The position numbers were made by a program, and so were the translations under genes. Positions 23,582 through 30,175 of a stretch of 32,197 nucleotides of DNA are shown here, one piece after another; the first letter of the stretch is position 1; each line of letters begins with the position of its first letter. The notes beneath the pieces were generated by a model. That model saw only the letters and a list, made by a program, of their open reading frames with translations, was not told the DNA's origin and made no database searches. The DNA comes from Endomicrobiia bacterium (GTDB taxonomy: Bacteria > Elusimicrobiota > Endomicrobiia > Endomicrobiales > Endomicrobiaceae), in assembly GCA_009776745.1 (NCBI GenBank), contig WRNH01000016.1, positions 1 through 32,197 of the forward strand, in the 5' to 3' direction.

Positions 23582-23617
23582 AAGCCGTTTGAGAGTTGTC
23601 GAATTCTCAAACGGCTT
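23582..23617. terminator. Strong hairpin terminator after the ATPase gene
   Basis: AAGCCGTTTGAGA and its complement form a 13-bp perfect stem around a 10-base loop. On the minus strand it is followed by CATTTTTGC and lies 22 bases beyond the ATPase stop. On the plus strand it is followed by TGTTATTTTC. Upstream of it, at about 23495-23530, is an unexplained AGATATC/GATATCT inverted pair with CTAGATA copies on both sides. Confidence 0.7.
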
Positions 23618-23638
23618 TGTTATTTTCAAATTACGATT

Positions 23639-24826
23639 TTATTGATTTTTTAACAGCCAGTCTATAATACTTACGGATTCTACTCCGTCTCGGCTGTAAT
23701 CAAAATTGTCTGCCGTAATCAAAATTTTTCTATCGGGTATTCCATTGAATGCTCTTAACTCTCTTTGCAAAGTTTTATCGGAATCAATATGGTAGGCCAC
23801 CTGAATAAATTTTCGTTTTCCATTTTTTTCAGCGATAAAATCTATTTCATAGCCGCCGTTTTTAGCTATATGAATTTGCTCCCCTCGCGCAATGAGTTCA
23901 TTAGCAACTATAGTTTCAAGACGGCTTCCGAGAGTATCTTTAAAAGAAGCCTGTTTTAATTGTAATATACCCAAATCTGCGGGATAATATTTTTCCAAAG
24001 TCGCAAATACGCTTTTGCCTTTAACGTCATAACGATTGACCTTTTGAAATAAAAGAGAGCCCGTTATATATCGTATATAGTTATACAGCGCCTCTGCCGA
24101 TACGGAACGGCTTTGAGATTTTAAATATTTTGAGATTGTATTTGCGGAAAAAATATTGCCCGAATTATCAAGCAAAAATAAAATTATATTGTCTAACAAA
24201 CTTAAATCTCTTAATCCGGAACGCTGAATTATATCGCGCAATACGACTGAATCGTAGACATCTTGCAAATATTTTATTATTTCAGATTCATTTGAATAAA
24301 CAAATCTTCCCGGAAGTCCGCCCCATTGCATAAAACCGCCAAAAGCTTTTTTCAAATCTTTTTCTTTGGTTAACGCCAAAACCTCTTTAAATGTTAAAGG
24401 AGTTACATTAAATTTAACATATCTGCCTGACAAATGCGTGGCAAGTTCTCCTGATAATAAATGAGAATTGCTTCCCGTTATAAAAATACTGGCATTCCTT
24501 TTTGCCCTTAACGAATTGACGGCAAGCTCAAAACTTCCAACATTTTGAATTTCATCAAAAAACAGAAAATACGGTTTTTTATTTTTAATTTTTGAAGATA
24601 TGTACTCTGTTAAGTCTTTTGCGGTTTTAATATGCGAGAATTCATAAAGCTCAAAATTGATAAAGATTATTTGTTTTTCATTTACGCCCTGCGCGCGCAG
24701 TTCATCCGCTATTTGAGAAAGCAAAACGGACTTTCCGCAACGGCGAATACCGATAATAACTTTTACCAAATCGTAAACTTTATAAAACGGACGTATGGGA
24801 AATAAAAATTGCTCTCTTATTATCAT
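23639..24826 (-). CDS. AAA-type ATPase with DUF4143 C-terminal domain
   Basis: The protein has 395 residues. Walker A is GIRRCGKS (26-33) and Walker B is FLFFDEIQN (Asp91, Glu92). A sensor-like IFITGSNSHLL and an SGRY...TPLTFKEVL motif are typical of the archaeal/bacterial ATPase group joined to DUF4143. The C-terminal domain has GYEIDFIAEKNGKRKFIQV (about 325-350), a PD-(D/E)xK-like arrangement (E..D..., then Q in place of the usual K two residues on). Such genes are widespread, often strain-variable, and their role is unclear; links to mobile DNA or toxin-like functions have been suggested. It is a stand-alone gene with its own terminator and lies in the accessory zone. Confidence 0.85.
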   Translation of the reverse strand: MIIREQFLFPIRPFYKVYDLVKVIIGIRRCGKSVLLSQIADELRAQGVNEKQIIFINFELYEFSHIKTAKDLTEYISSKIKNKKPYFLFFDEIQNVGSFELAVNSLRAKRNASIFITGSNSHLLSGELATHLSGRYVKFNVTPLTFKEVLALTKEKDLKKAFGGFMQWGGLPGRFVYSNESEIIKYLQDVYDSVVLRDIIQRSGLRDLSLLDNIILFLLDNSGNIFSANTISKYLKSQSRSVSAEALYNYIRYITGSLLFQKVNRYDVKGKSVFATLEKYYPADLGILQLKQASFKDTLGSRLETIVANELIARGEQIHIAKNGGYEIDFIAEKNGKRKFIQVAYHIDSDKTLQRELRAFNGIPDRKILITADNFDYSRDGVESVSIIDWLLKNQ

Positions 24827-24868
24827 ATAACAATTATACCAATGAAAATTTGATTAGTCAAGTTTTTC

Positions 24869-24920
24869 AATGTATACCGATAAAACTTCACTGTATTTGT
24901 ATTTTTTCACGGTATACATT
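24869..24920. promoter_or_regulatory. 11-bp perfect inverted repeat upstream of the ATPase gene
   Basis: AATGTATACCG (24869-24879) and CGGTATACATT (24910-24920) are exact inverted copies 30 bases apart, 43 bases upstream of the ATPase start. The layout suits a two-site operator or a protein-bound promoter region. The rest of 24827-25008 shows no gene. Confidence 0.45.
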
Positions 24921-25008
24921 AACAAAGTGTCAAATGAGCATGGATGTCGTTTACTTTAATTAATCGGAGCAAGAGTAGTTCTAATTCTATCCGATTTATA
25001 ACCATAAA

Positions 25009-25419
25009 CTAACTTTTATGCCATACCTTATTGCCATTTTTAAAGAGTAGGTAAGGCGGCTCTTGTGAAATTGAATTGATTAAGTAGTAGTTGCTCCTTT
25101 CAACGAGCTCATCAAGTATCTTTTGTCCCTCTGAAACTTCTGTAATATTCCCTGCTATACAATCACGAGCAAGCTCTTTGTGAAGTTCTTCTTTGATAAG
25201 TCTTTCAGCTTCAGATGTCAGTTTATTTACTCCCGCCCTTTCATACTTAATCTCAAAATCTTGAGGGGCTTGGCGGTATTTCTTTATCAGCTTGAAGAAA
25301 TGGGATTTAGATACATCAAGGGTCTCCTGTGCATTAGCTCTTGTAAGTTCCTTACTACTGTAGCGGCTAAATAACTCTTTAACCTGCTGTGCATTAAATT
25401 TCTTATGTATTTGTTTCAT
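25009..25419 (-). pseudogene. Transposase (DDE integrase type) with internal deletion
   Basis: The frame codes for 136 residues. The start (KKFNAQQVKELFSRYSSKEL...SKSHFFKLIKKYRQAPQDF) matches, by memory, the N-terminal helix-turn-helix part of an IS transposase family whose full proteins exceed 400 residues. After KLTSEAERLIKEELHKELARD the sequence jumps to an ending like the tail of the DDE catalytic domain (LVERSNYYLINSISQEPPYL). In relatives this segment reads like YN..RIHSTT-EIPY. The catalytic core between them is missing, apparently by an in-frame deletion. It lies next to other fragments at 25477-25746 and 26553-26750. Confidence 0.6.
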
Positions 25420-25476
25420 TTATAATTCCTCTTGTATGCTTGTCTTATTTTCAGCTTGCAGTTCTATTACAACTGC

Positions 25477-25746
25477 TTACTTTAAAGCAGGGCGCCCCAA
25501 ACTTTCATTATTCTGATATTTTATATATAATTGCTGTATGAAAGGCTTGTTGCGTAGGCGGTAGATGTTGTTTGGTTCATTGGAAAGAGTTCGATAAAAG
25601 TCTACTTGTCTCCACCTGAGTTGATTTTGGATTTTTTTACCAAAACTGCTTATAAAATCAGGCGTTTCTTTGAGTTCGATAACTTTTCCACGCAAAACGA
25701 AGCCTTTTGGGCTTATTGAACTCTGAACGCCTTTCTTTATTTCCAA
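25477..25746 (-). pseudogene. Unrecognised gene fragment, copy 1 (repeated at 26553)
   Basis: The frame codes for 89 residues. The C-terminal 45 residues (DFYRTLSNEPNNIYRLRNKP, then FIQQLYIKYQNN) recur in diverged form at 26553-26750, on the same strand, on the other side of the methyltransferase gene. The N-terminal SISPKGFVLRGKVIELKE resembles the beta-strand tail of integrase-type transposases, but I cannot name the family. As the last part of a gene with no visible beginning it is probably debris of a mobile element. Basic composition. Confidence 0.45.
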
Positions 25747-25788
25747 ATTCCCCGTATAAATTCAAACTTAAAAAGGAGTGTATTATTT

Positions 25789-26556
25789 ATGTTATTGTTT
25801 AAGTTTTTTGCAAAATTATTAAGAAAATTTGCGCGAATTTTCGGGTATGATGTGCAATTTTCAAAAATCACGACAATTCGGGATAATAAATATGAGAGAG
25901 TTCTCCCAAGCGCGACTTATGCGCCGTGGCGTACTGATTTAGCATTTATTGAAACGTACGATCAAATCAAAAACAATACTCTTGTTGACATCTATAGATG
26001 CTATGAACTTTGGCAGTTGGTCGACGAAACTTCAGGTTTGGATGGCGCTATTATTGAAATAGGGGTATGGCGCGGAGGAACAGGCGCACTGATTGCAAAA
26101 CGGGCAGAACTTTCGGAGATAACATCGCTTGTCTATTTATGCGACACCTTCACCGGTGTGGTAAAGTCTGGAGAAAATGATTCATCTTATAACGGCGGCG
26201 AGCATGCAGATACGTCAAAAAGCATAGTGGACACACTTATTGGCAAATTAGGATTGAGCAATACGAAAATATTGACAGGTGTTTTTCCGGATGATACATC
26301 AGAAATGATAACCGATACAAAATTTAGATTTTGTCATGTTGACGTTGATGTGTTTAAATCCGCAAATGATATTGCAGGGTGGATTTGGAACAAATTAGTG
26401 ATTGGCGGCGTAATAGTATTTGACGACTACGGTTTTAAAAGTTGCGACGGAATAACGAAATTTGTAAATCAAGAGCGTAAAAAAAATGACAGAATAGTAG
26501 TACATAACCTGAATGGACACGGAATTATTATTAAGACAAAAAATAGTATTATTTAA
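25789..26556 (+). CDS. TylF/macrocin O-methyltransferase-family protein
   Basis: This is a SAM-dependent methyltransferase of 255 residues. The glycine-rich SAM site is IIEIGVWRGGTGALIA (88-103). The metal/substrate acidic region is FCHVDVDVFKSANDIAGW (181-198), and VIVFDDYGFKSCDGITKFV follows with Asp212/Asp213. LCDTFTGVVKSGENDSSY is also typical of the TylF family, which methylates sugar hydroxyls of macrolides or of surface polysaccharides. AAGGAG lies about 12 bases before the ATG. It is the only plus-strand gene in this zone, with no sugar or glycosyltransferase genes nearby, and is bracketed by two related gene fragments. It therefore looks like transposed or transferred cargo from a glycan locus. 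Confidence 0.85.
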   Translation: MLLFKFFAKLLRKFARIFGYDVQFSKITTIRDNKYERVLPSATYAPWRTDLAFIETYDQIKNNTLVDIYRCYELWQLVDETSGLDGAIIEIGVWRGGTGALIAKRAELSEITSLVYLCDTFTGVVKSGENDSSYNGGEHADTSKSIVDTLIGKLGLSNTKILTGVFPDDTSEMITDTKFRFCHVDVDVFKSANDIAGWIWNKLVIGGVIVFDDYGFKSCDGITKFVNQERKKNDRIVVHNLNGHGIIIKTKNSII

Positions 26557-26750
26557 CCGCGCATTAATTTCTTATTATTTTTGTATTTTTTATATAATTG
26601 CTGTATAAAGGGCTTATTTATAAGACGGCAGATACTGTTAAATTCATGGGAAAGAGTTCGATAAAAATCCCTGGCCTCCATAACATTATTTTTACTTATC
26701 GTCGATAAAATAAGAATATTTGATTTTATTTCTATAAATATTCTGTAAAA
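26553..26750 (-). pseudogene. Unrecognised gene fragment, copy 2
   Basis: Read on the minus strand, an open frame without a start codon carries RIFIEIKSNILILSTISK then EARDFYRTLSHEFNSICRL and NKPFIQQLYKKYKNNKKL, ending at TAA 26553-26555. The stop overlaps the stop of the facing methyltransferase gene. It aligns with the end of the fragment at 25477-25746 (DFYRTLS, NKPFIQQLY, KY--NN shared), at roughly three-quarters nucleotide identity over about 100 bases. It shares the same unknown parent family. Confidence 0.5.
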
Positions 26751-26761
26751 AAATGAAAAAA

Positions 26762-26788
26762 GCCGCTTAAATTTTTAGTTTAAGCGGC
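26762..26788 (-). terminator. Intrinsic terminator
   Basis: On the minus strand GCCGCTTAAA-CTAAAAA-TTTAAGCGGC is a 10-bp perfect stem followed by TTTTTTCATTTTTTT, a textbook terminator for leftward transcription. No intact gene lies just upstream on that strand. Before the insertion of the element at 26902-28120 it could have served the tRNA-Pro transcript. Confidence 0.7.
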
Positions 26789-26901
26789 CTTTGAAAATTT
26801 AGGGTCATTTTATGGCCATTTTTTGCTAAAACCGCATTAAATCAGCTTAAATCACATTAAACCCAAACACCCTTTTCCACCGTCGACAACTACCTTAAAA
26901 C

Positions 26902-26919
26902 ATCGGGGCGACTGGATTT
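26902..26919. other. att-like 18-bp copy of the tRNA-Pro 3' end
   Basis: ATCGGGGCGACTGGATTT is identical to 28120-28137, which covers the 3' acceptor and T-arm end of tRNA-Pro. Tandem TTTAGTCTTA repeats lie 11 bases to the right (26931-26940, 26942-26951). Imperfect tandem 11-mers lie 82 bases to the left (26798-26819). This is the pattern of a tyrosine-recombinase attachment site. Confidence 0.75.
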
Positions 26920-27000
26920 TTCCACTCATGTTTAGTCTTATTTTAGTCTTAACAGGCAATATTCACTATACTTTACGACATCACTCATCAAAAAGGATAA

Positions 27001-27105
27001 GGTGGGCTGGCCTCTGCGTTCCAGCAGTGGCGTCCCACCCTACACAATAAGCGAGAGAGCGCGGCCTAAACTATCCAGTAAAGGCGACGCTCCCTGCAGT
27101 ATTGT
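27001..27105. other. GC-rich structured segment of unknown nature
   Basis: GGTGGG (27001-27006) pairs with CCCACC (27034-27039), and an inner CTGG pairs with CCAG. GCGAGAGAGCGCGGCC and GGCGACGCTCCC follow. The segment is clearly richer in G+C than the surrounding DNA. A plus-strand frame exists across it but has no ribosome site or recognisable product. The rest of 26557-27115 holds only the fragment, terminator and att features listed. Confidence 0.4.
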
Positions 27106-27115
27106 TATAGCACAA

Positions 27116-27505
27116 CTATTTTTTAAAGTCAAGCAATTTTTTGGCTTTTGTAATTATTATAAGTCTATGGGCATTTTTAACAAGCGCAAACTGTTTTGTT
27201 ATTTGCGCAACGCCTTTATTATCATTAGACATTCTGCTCCTGCTTAAATCAAATATTATATTTTTAGATTGTTTCAACGCTTTTCTAAAAATGTTTTCTA
27301 TCGCACGTTTACTTGTATTTTTAGGTGATTTAATTTCCCATAAAATAGAATCCATTTTTATGTCGGGATTTTTAACTCCTCTTGTTCTGTTAGGGGTTAA
27401 GAATTCAACATCTTTCCCATGTTTATTAAAAAACTGAGCAGTTTCAATCTCGTGTGGTTCAGGATTAACCCCATAGGGGATGATAGTCTTGCCGTACTTT
27501 GTCAT
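27116..27505 (-). CDS. Stand-alone CdiA-C-like tRNA nuclease domain protein
   Basis: The protein has 129 residues. From about residue 25 it matches the CdiA C-terminal tRNase toxin domain as I know it: FFNKHGKDVEFLTPNRTRG, then NPDIKMDSILWEIKSPK with Asp48, Glu57 and Lys59 as a PD-(D/E)xK-type catalytic set. AIENIFRKALKQSKNIIFDL and HRLIIITKAKKLLDF complete it. There is no CdiA-like secretion portion; about 20 residues (KYGKTIIPYGVNPEPHE) replace it. No ribosome site is seen. TATAAT ends 6 bases before the ATG, so the message may be leaderless. It is the only intact frame in the tRNA-flanked element, with no obvious immunity gene. Function as a toxin is inferred. Confidence 0.75.
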   Translation of the reverse strand: MTKYGKTIIPYGVNPEPHEIETAQFFNKHGKDVEFLTPNRTRGVKNPDIKMDSILWEIKSPKNTSKRAIENIFRKALKQSKNIIFDLSRSRMSNDNKGVAQITKQFALVKNAHRLIIITKAKKLLDFKK

Positions 27506-27526
27506 GAATATATTATAGCAAAAAAA

Positions 27527-27861
27527 CTAAAATATTTTTTTCATATCAAACCGCCGCCCTGGACAGGACTTCTCGACCGGAACTCCGCGCAAAGCATAAG
27601 TATCGCGATGCCCTATAATGTCTGCAACTTTAATTTCGTATGTATTTTTCAAAACGCGAAGCAGATTATTAAGACAATCATACAGATCTTGCAGCGGCCC
27701 GTCTAGATCAAAGTTCCCGACGCAGCAAACACCTATATGTGTAGAATTAAATCCTATTGCATACGCGCCGTTATCCCGCTTTCATTTTTAATCTTAAAAA
27801 AGTTCATAAAATACTTAGTACTCCCCATCTTTTTTCCGTCAAAAAATACAATGTCATTCAT
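27527..27861 (-). pseudogene. N-acetylmuramoyl-L-alanine amidase (Amidase_2/PGRP) remnant
   Basis: From the ATG at 27861 the frame reads NDIVFFDGKKMGSTKYFMNF and stops at TAG after ITARMQ. One base out of register it continues as AYAIGFNSTHIGVCCVGNFD, then VADIIGHRDTYALRG and EKSCPGRRFDM, ending at TAG 27527-27529. GHRD and CPGRxF are the second zinc-site and C-terminal motifs of amidase-2 lysins; Cys in the SCPG motif is also typical. The break is near GAAAGCGGGATAAC. The N-terminal zinc histidine region (IVIHHT) is missing. It is probably a phage-type endolysin remnant. Confidence 0.8.
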
Positions 27862-27881
27862 TTTTTAAAACCTCTCTTGCC

Positions 27882-28010
27882 AACGATTATACTATAAAGG
27901 ATATAGATGTAATGAGTTACGCCAGAATCAAAAGCATGGAAGTTTTAAAAATATACCGCCACGTCACACCGGAAAACCACAGAGCTAACATCAACCGCTT
28001 ATCATACTAA
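27882..28010 (+). pseudogene. Tyrosine recombinase (integrase) C-terminal remnant
   Basis: A plus-strand frame ends DVMSYARIKSMEVLKIYRHV then TPENHRANINRLSY and TAA (28008-28010). The Tyr in LKIYRHVTPENHR fits the catalytic tyrosine motif of phage/ICE integrases (pattern: IYxHxTPE...). The box-II Arg/His-x-x-Arg part upstream is gone, and GH has become SY. Its stop lies 4 bases before tandem repeats and about 110 bases from tRNA-Pro, the standard place for an integrase. Confidence 0.6.
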
Positions 28011-28014
28011 TGTT

Positions 28015-28036
28015 TTTAGGGCAAATTTAGGGCAAA
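28015..28036. repeat. Tandem 11-bp repeat, candidate integrase arm sites
   Basis: TTTAGGGCAAA occurs twice in direct tandem (28015-28025, 28026-28036), 83 bases to the left of the att sequence at 28120. An imperfect pair TTTAGGGTCAT/TTTATGGCCAT (26798-26819) sits at nearly the same distance from the second att copy. Confidence 0.6.
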
Positions 28037-28078
28037 CAAAAAAGAAAACAATGCAAAATATCAAAAAACAACAAAAAG

Positions 28079-28114
28079 AAAAAGTCCGCCGCTTACCGTC
28101 AACGGCGGGCTTTT
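28079..28114 (-). terminator. Terminator downstream of tRNA-Pro
   Basis: On the minus strand AAAAG-CCCGCCG...CGGCGG-CTTTTT forms a long stem with one internal mismatch, followed by CTTTTTG. It lies 7 bases beyond the tRNA 3' end. Confidence 0.75.
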
Positions 28115-28120
28115 AAGGAA

Positions 28121-28194
28121 TCGGGGCGACTGGATTTGAACCAGCGGCCTCTCCCACCCCAAGGGAGTGCGCTAGCCAACTGCGCCACGCCCCG
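28121..28194 (-). tRNA. tRNA-Pro (anticodon GGG)
   Basis: The acceptor stem CGGGGCG/CGCCCCG, D stem GCGC/GCGC, anticodon stem CTCCC/GGGAG and T stem GCTGG/CCAGT (one G-U) all pair. The anticodon loop TTGGGGT places GGG at 34-36. The discriminator is A (28121). The next bases on the minus strand are TTCC, so CCA is not encoded. Its 3' end is duplicated at 26902-26919, showing use as an integration site. The gene itself remains intact. Confidence 0.95.
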
Positions 28195-28227
28195 ATTTTT
28201 GAAATGCGCTTAAAACGCATAGGGAAC

Positions 28228-28602
28228 TCATTTTTTTAACAGCTTCAAAACTTGTTTCAGCTCTTCTTTGATCTCTCTTAAAATTTTTGCGTCAGGCAAG
28301 TGCTCAATATCAAGATTTAAGTTTGACTGTAAATCCGTAAGTTTTTTTCTTTTGCCGCCCGTCAGATATTTTTTCACACCTTCGATCGTATATCGTTTGT
28401 TGTATAAGAGATCTTTTATTTTAAAAACAAGCTCGACGTCTTCTTTATGATACCGCCTCTGCCCTGAACTTTTTCTGACCGGTCTTAAAAGTTTAAATTC
28501 GTTTTCCCAATACCTTAAAGTATGTTTCGGAACTTGCGTAATCTGCGAAACTTCGCCTATTGTAAAGTATTCTTTATCAGGTATCGGTGGAATTTCAAAC
28601 AT
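28228..28602 (-). CDS. MerR-family helix-turn-helix regulator
   Basis: The protein has 124 residues. The winged helix-turn-helix reads YFTIGEVSQITQVPKHTLRY (12-31), then WENEFKLLRPVRKSSGQRRY and HKEDVELVFKIKDLLY. A coiled-coil-like Lys/Glu/Leu-rich C-terminus (ILREIKEELKQVLKLLKK) suits dimerisation. There is no cysteine, so it is not a metal-type MerR. Small MerR genes of this class are often found near HU/IHF genes in other phyla, and an HU gene follows upstream here. AGGAAGG precedes the ATG. Targets unknown. Confidence 0.88.
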   Translation of the reverse strand: MFEIPPIPDKEYFTIGEVSQITQVPKHTLRYWENEFKLLRPVRKSSGQRRYHKEDVELVFKIKDLLYNKRYTIEGVKKYLTGGKRKKLTDLQSNLNLDIEHLPDAKILREIKEELKQVLKLLKK

Positions 28603-28659
28603 TTAATCCTTCCTGAGAATCGTTATATTATACATTTTCAAATTTTTTTGTCAAAACAA

Positions 28660-28803
28660 AAAGACAGATAAAAAGGCAGATAATAGAGAAAAGATAATAG
28701 AGTCAACGGCAAAAACGAATCTCGAAGTTGCAAACCACTCCATATCTTTATACACAACTATGGCAGTTACCTTTTACCTATTACCTGCCGTTTATCTGCC
28801 GTT
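28660..28803. repeat. Heptad-repeat inverted element between merR-like and HU genes
   Basis: Left-arm units include AGATAAT, AGAGAAA, AGATAAT, AGAGTCA (about 28675-28705). The right arm (28768-28803), read on the minus strand, gives GTAATAG, GTAAAAG, GTAACTG after two ACGGCAG-type units. The right arm supplies the last codons and stop of the HU gene (Asn-Gly-Arg-stop from AACGGCAGATAA). Confidence 0.65.
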
Positions 28804-29058
28804 AAAAAAATCTTTAGACAGCTTAAACTTTACTTTCTTCATCGGCGGAATCAACAATTTTTCTCCGGTTTTAGGATTTCTGCCATTTTTAGTCTGAGTG
28901 ACAAACATATTAAAACTTCCAAATCCGGTAATAACCGCCTTCTCGCCGCTCCTCAAGGCTTTAGATATTTCTTCAAAAACTCTGTCAACTGCCGCTTCCG
29001 CTTCTTTTTTTGAACTGAGCAAAGACGCTAAAGAATTTGCAATATCATTTTTATTCAT
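28792..29058 (-). CDS. HU/IHF-family DNA-bending protein
   Basis: The protein has 88 residues, the normal family size. It begins MNKNDIANSLASLLSSKKEA, the dimerisation helices. The core is GEKAVITGFGSFNMFV, and the DNA-binding arm is NGRNPKTGEKLLIPPMKKVKF with the conserved Arg-Asn-Pro tip. It ends KLSKDFFNGR. It compacts and bends DNA as a dimer. Its ATG overlaps the end of gpsA (ATGAATAA, 8 bases), so translation is coupled. HU and IHF subunits cannot be told apart from this alone. The last three residues lie in a heptad-repeat arm. Confidence 0.93.
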   Translation of the reverse strand: MNKNDIANSLASLLSSKKEAEAAVDRVFEEISKALRSGEKAVITGFGSFNMFVTQTKNGRNPKTGEKLLIPPMKKVKFKLSKDFFNGR

Positions 29059-30043
29059 GTTTTGGATCCCTTGTCATTAAAGTATTTACGGCATTTAAAG
29101 GATTTTTTCCTTCAAATAAAACCGCATACACTTCATTTATTATCGGTACCTCAACTTTCAGTTTTTTGCCTATTTCATACGCGCTTACGGCATTTTTTAC
29201 GCCTTCCGCAACCATTCCGAGAGATCTTTCAGCTTCTTCAACGCTTTTACCTTCGCCGACGGCTTGCCCTACGGATCTGTTTCTTGAATGTTTTGAAAAA
29301 CAGGTAACCATCAAATCGCCCACGCCCGATAAACCGTATACCGTGTCTTCTTTTCCGCCCAAAGCGACAACGACTCTGGCAAACTCTTTTAATCCTCTTG
29401 AAACAATTGCGGCTTTTGTATTGTCGCCGTATTTTAAGCCGTCAACAATGCCGGAAGCTATCGCAAAAACATTTTTTAAAGCCGCGCCGGTTTCAACGCC
29501 TATTATATCGGTTTGGTTGTACACCCTGAAATATTCGTTCATAAATAATTCTCTGCACATTTCGGCGGTTTTAATATCTTTAGACGCTGAAGTCACGACC
29601 GTAGGCATCTTTCTGCAAACTTCTTCAGCGTGGCTTGGTCCGGACAAAGCGGCAATATTGCCGTAAGTTCCGGGAAATATTTCGTCTATAACTTCGGACA
29701 TTCTCAGCAAAGTATTATTTTCAATGCCTTTTGTCGCGCTCATTATAAGCTTACCGTCAAGCGAAATGCCGTTGCTTTTAAGAAGCCCGCATGTTGACCG
29801 CATAAACTGCGAAGGCACGGCAAACAAAATGCCTTCGGCGATTTTAAAAGAATCAAGCTTATTTGTAACCGCAAGCTTCTCCGGCAGATCAACTCCGGCA
29901 TTGAACGGTTTTATTTTTCTTGACTGCAAATCATCGGCTCTTTTTTTATCAAATTCCCAAAGAGTCACATCGTGACCGTTTTCAACCAAAAGCGCCGCAA
30001 GAGTTGCTCCCCACGAACCTGCACCTAAAACTGTTATTTTCAT
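29051..30043 (-). CDS. gpsA: Glycerol-3-phosphate dehydrogenase [NAD(P)+]
   Basis: GpsA reduces dihydroxyacetone phosphate to sn-glycerol-3-phosphate for phospholipid synthesis. The protein has 330 residues. The N-terminal dinucleotide fold starts KITVLGAGSWGATLA. LFAVPSQFMRS and SATKGIE mark the cofactor domain. LSGPSHAEEVCR and the catalytic Lys190 in GAALKNVFAIASGIVDGLK follow, and GLSGVGDLMVTCFSKHSRNR is the conserved C-terminal helix pair. AAAAAGGA precedes the ATG. It lies with plsY, which uses its product, in the same leftward run, separated by a heptad element. Confidence 0.96.
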   Translation of the reverse strand: MKITVLGAGSWGATLAALLVENGHDVTLWEFDKKRADDLQSRKIKPFNAGVDLPEKLAVTNKLDSFKIAEGILFAVPSQFMRSTCGLLKSNGISLDGKLIMSATKGIENNTLLRMSEVIDEIFPGTYGNIAALSGPSHAEEVCRKMPTVVTSASKDIKTAEMCRELFMNEYFRVYNQTDIIGVETGAALKNVFAIASGIVDGLKYGDNTKAAIVSRGLKEFARVVVALGGKEDTVYGLSGVGDLMVTCFSKHSRNRSVGQAVGEGKSVEEAERSLGMVAEGVKNAVSAYEIGKKLKVEVPIINEVYAVLFEGKNPLNAVNTLMTRDPKHE

Positions 30044-30059
30044 ATTGATCCTTTTTAAC

Positions 30060-30175
30060 GACAGAGTGGAGATATCGAATTTCGGCTTCTCCGAAATCTA
30101 ATTAAATAGGTTTTCGCATCCGCGAAAACACTTTATTTTCACTCTTCACTCTCCATTCTTCACTCTTTTTTTAAA
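30060..30175. repeat. Heptad-repeat element with two hairpins between plsY and gpsA
   Basis: The right arm (30135-30172), read on the minus strand, gives AGAGTGA, AGAATGG, AGAGTGA, AGAGTGA, AAATAAA. The left arm is short (AGAGTGG, AGATATC near 30063). Two hairpins lie between: ATTTCGG-CTTCT-CCGAAAT (about 30080-30098) and GTTTTCGC-ATCC-GCGAAAAC (about 30111-30130). The array encodes the final residues RVKNGE and stop of plsY. Confidence 0.7.

Noticed and set aside
27002-27247. Plus-strand 81-codon frame over the GC-rich segment
   Set aside because: It has no ribosome site or known motif, and its second half is antisense to the CdiA-C-like gene.
29037-29666. Plus-strand open frame of 209 codons opposite gpsA and HU
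   Set aside because: It is antisense to two well-supported genes. The composition follows from their codon use.
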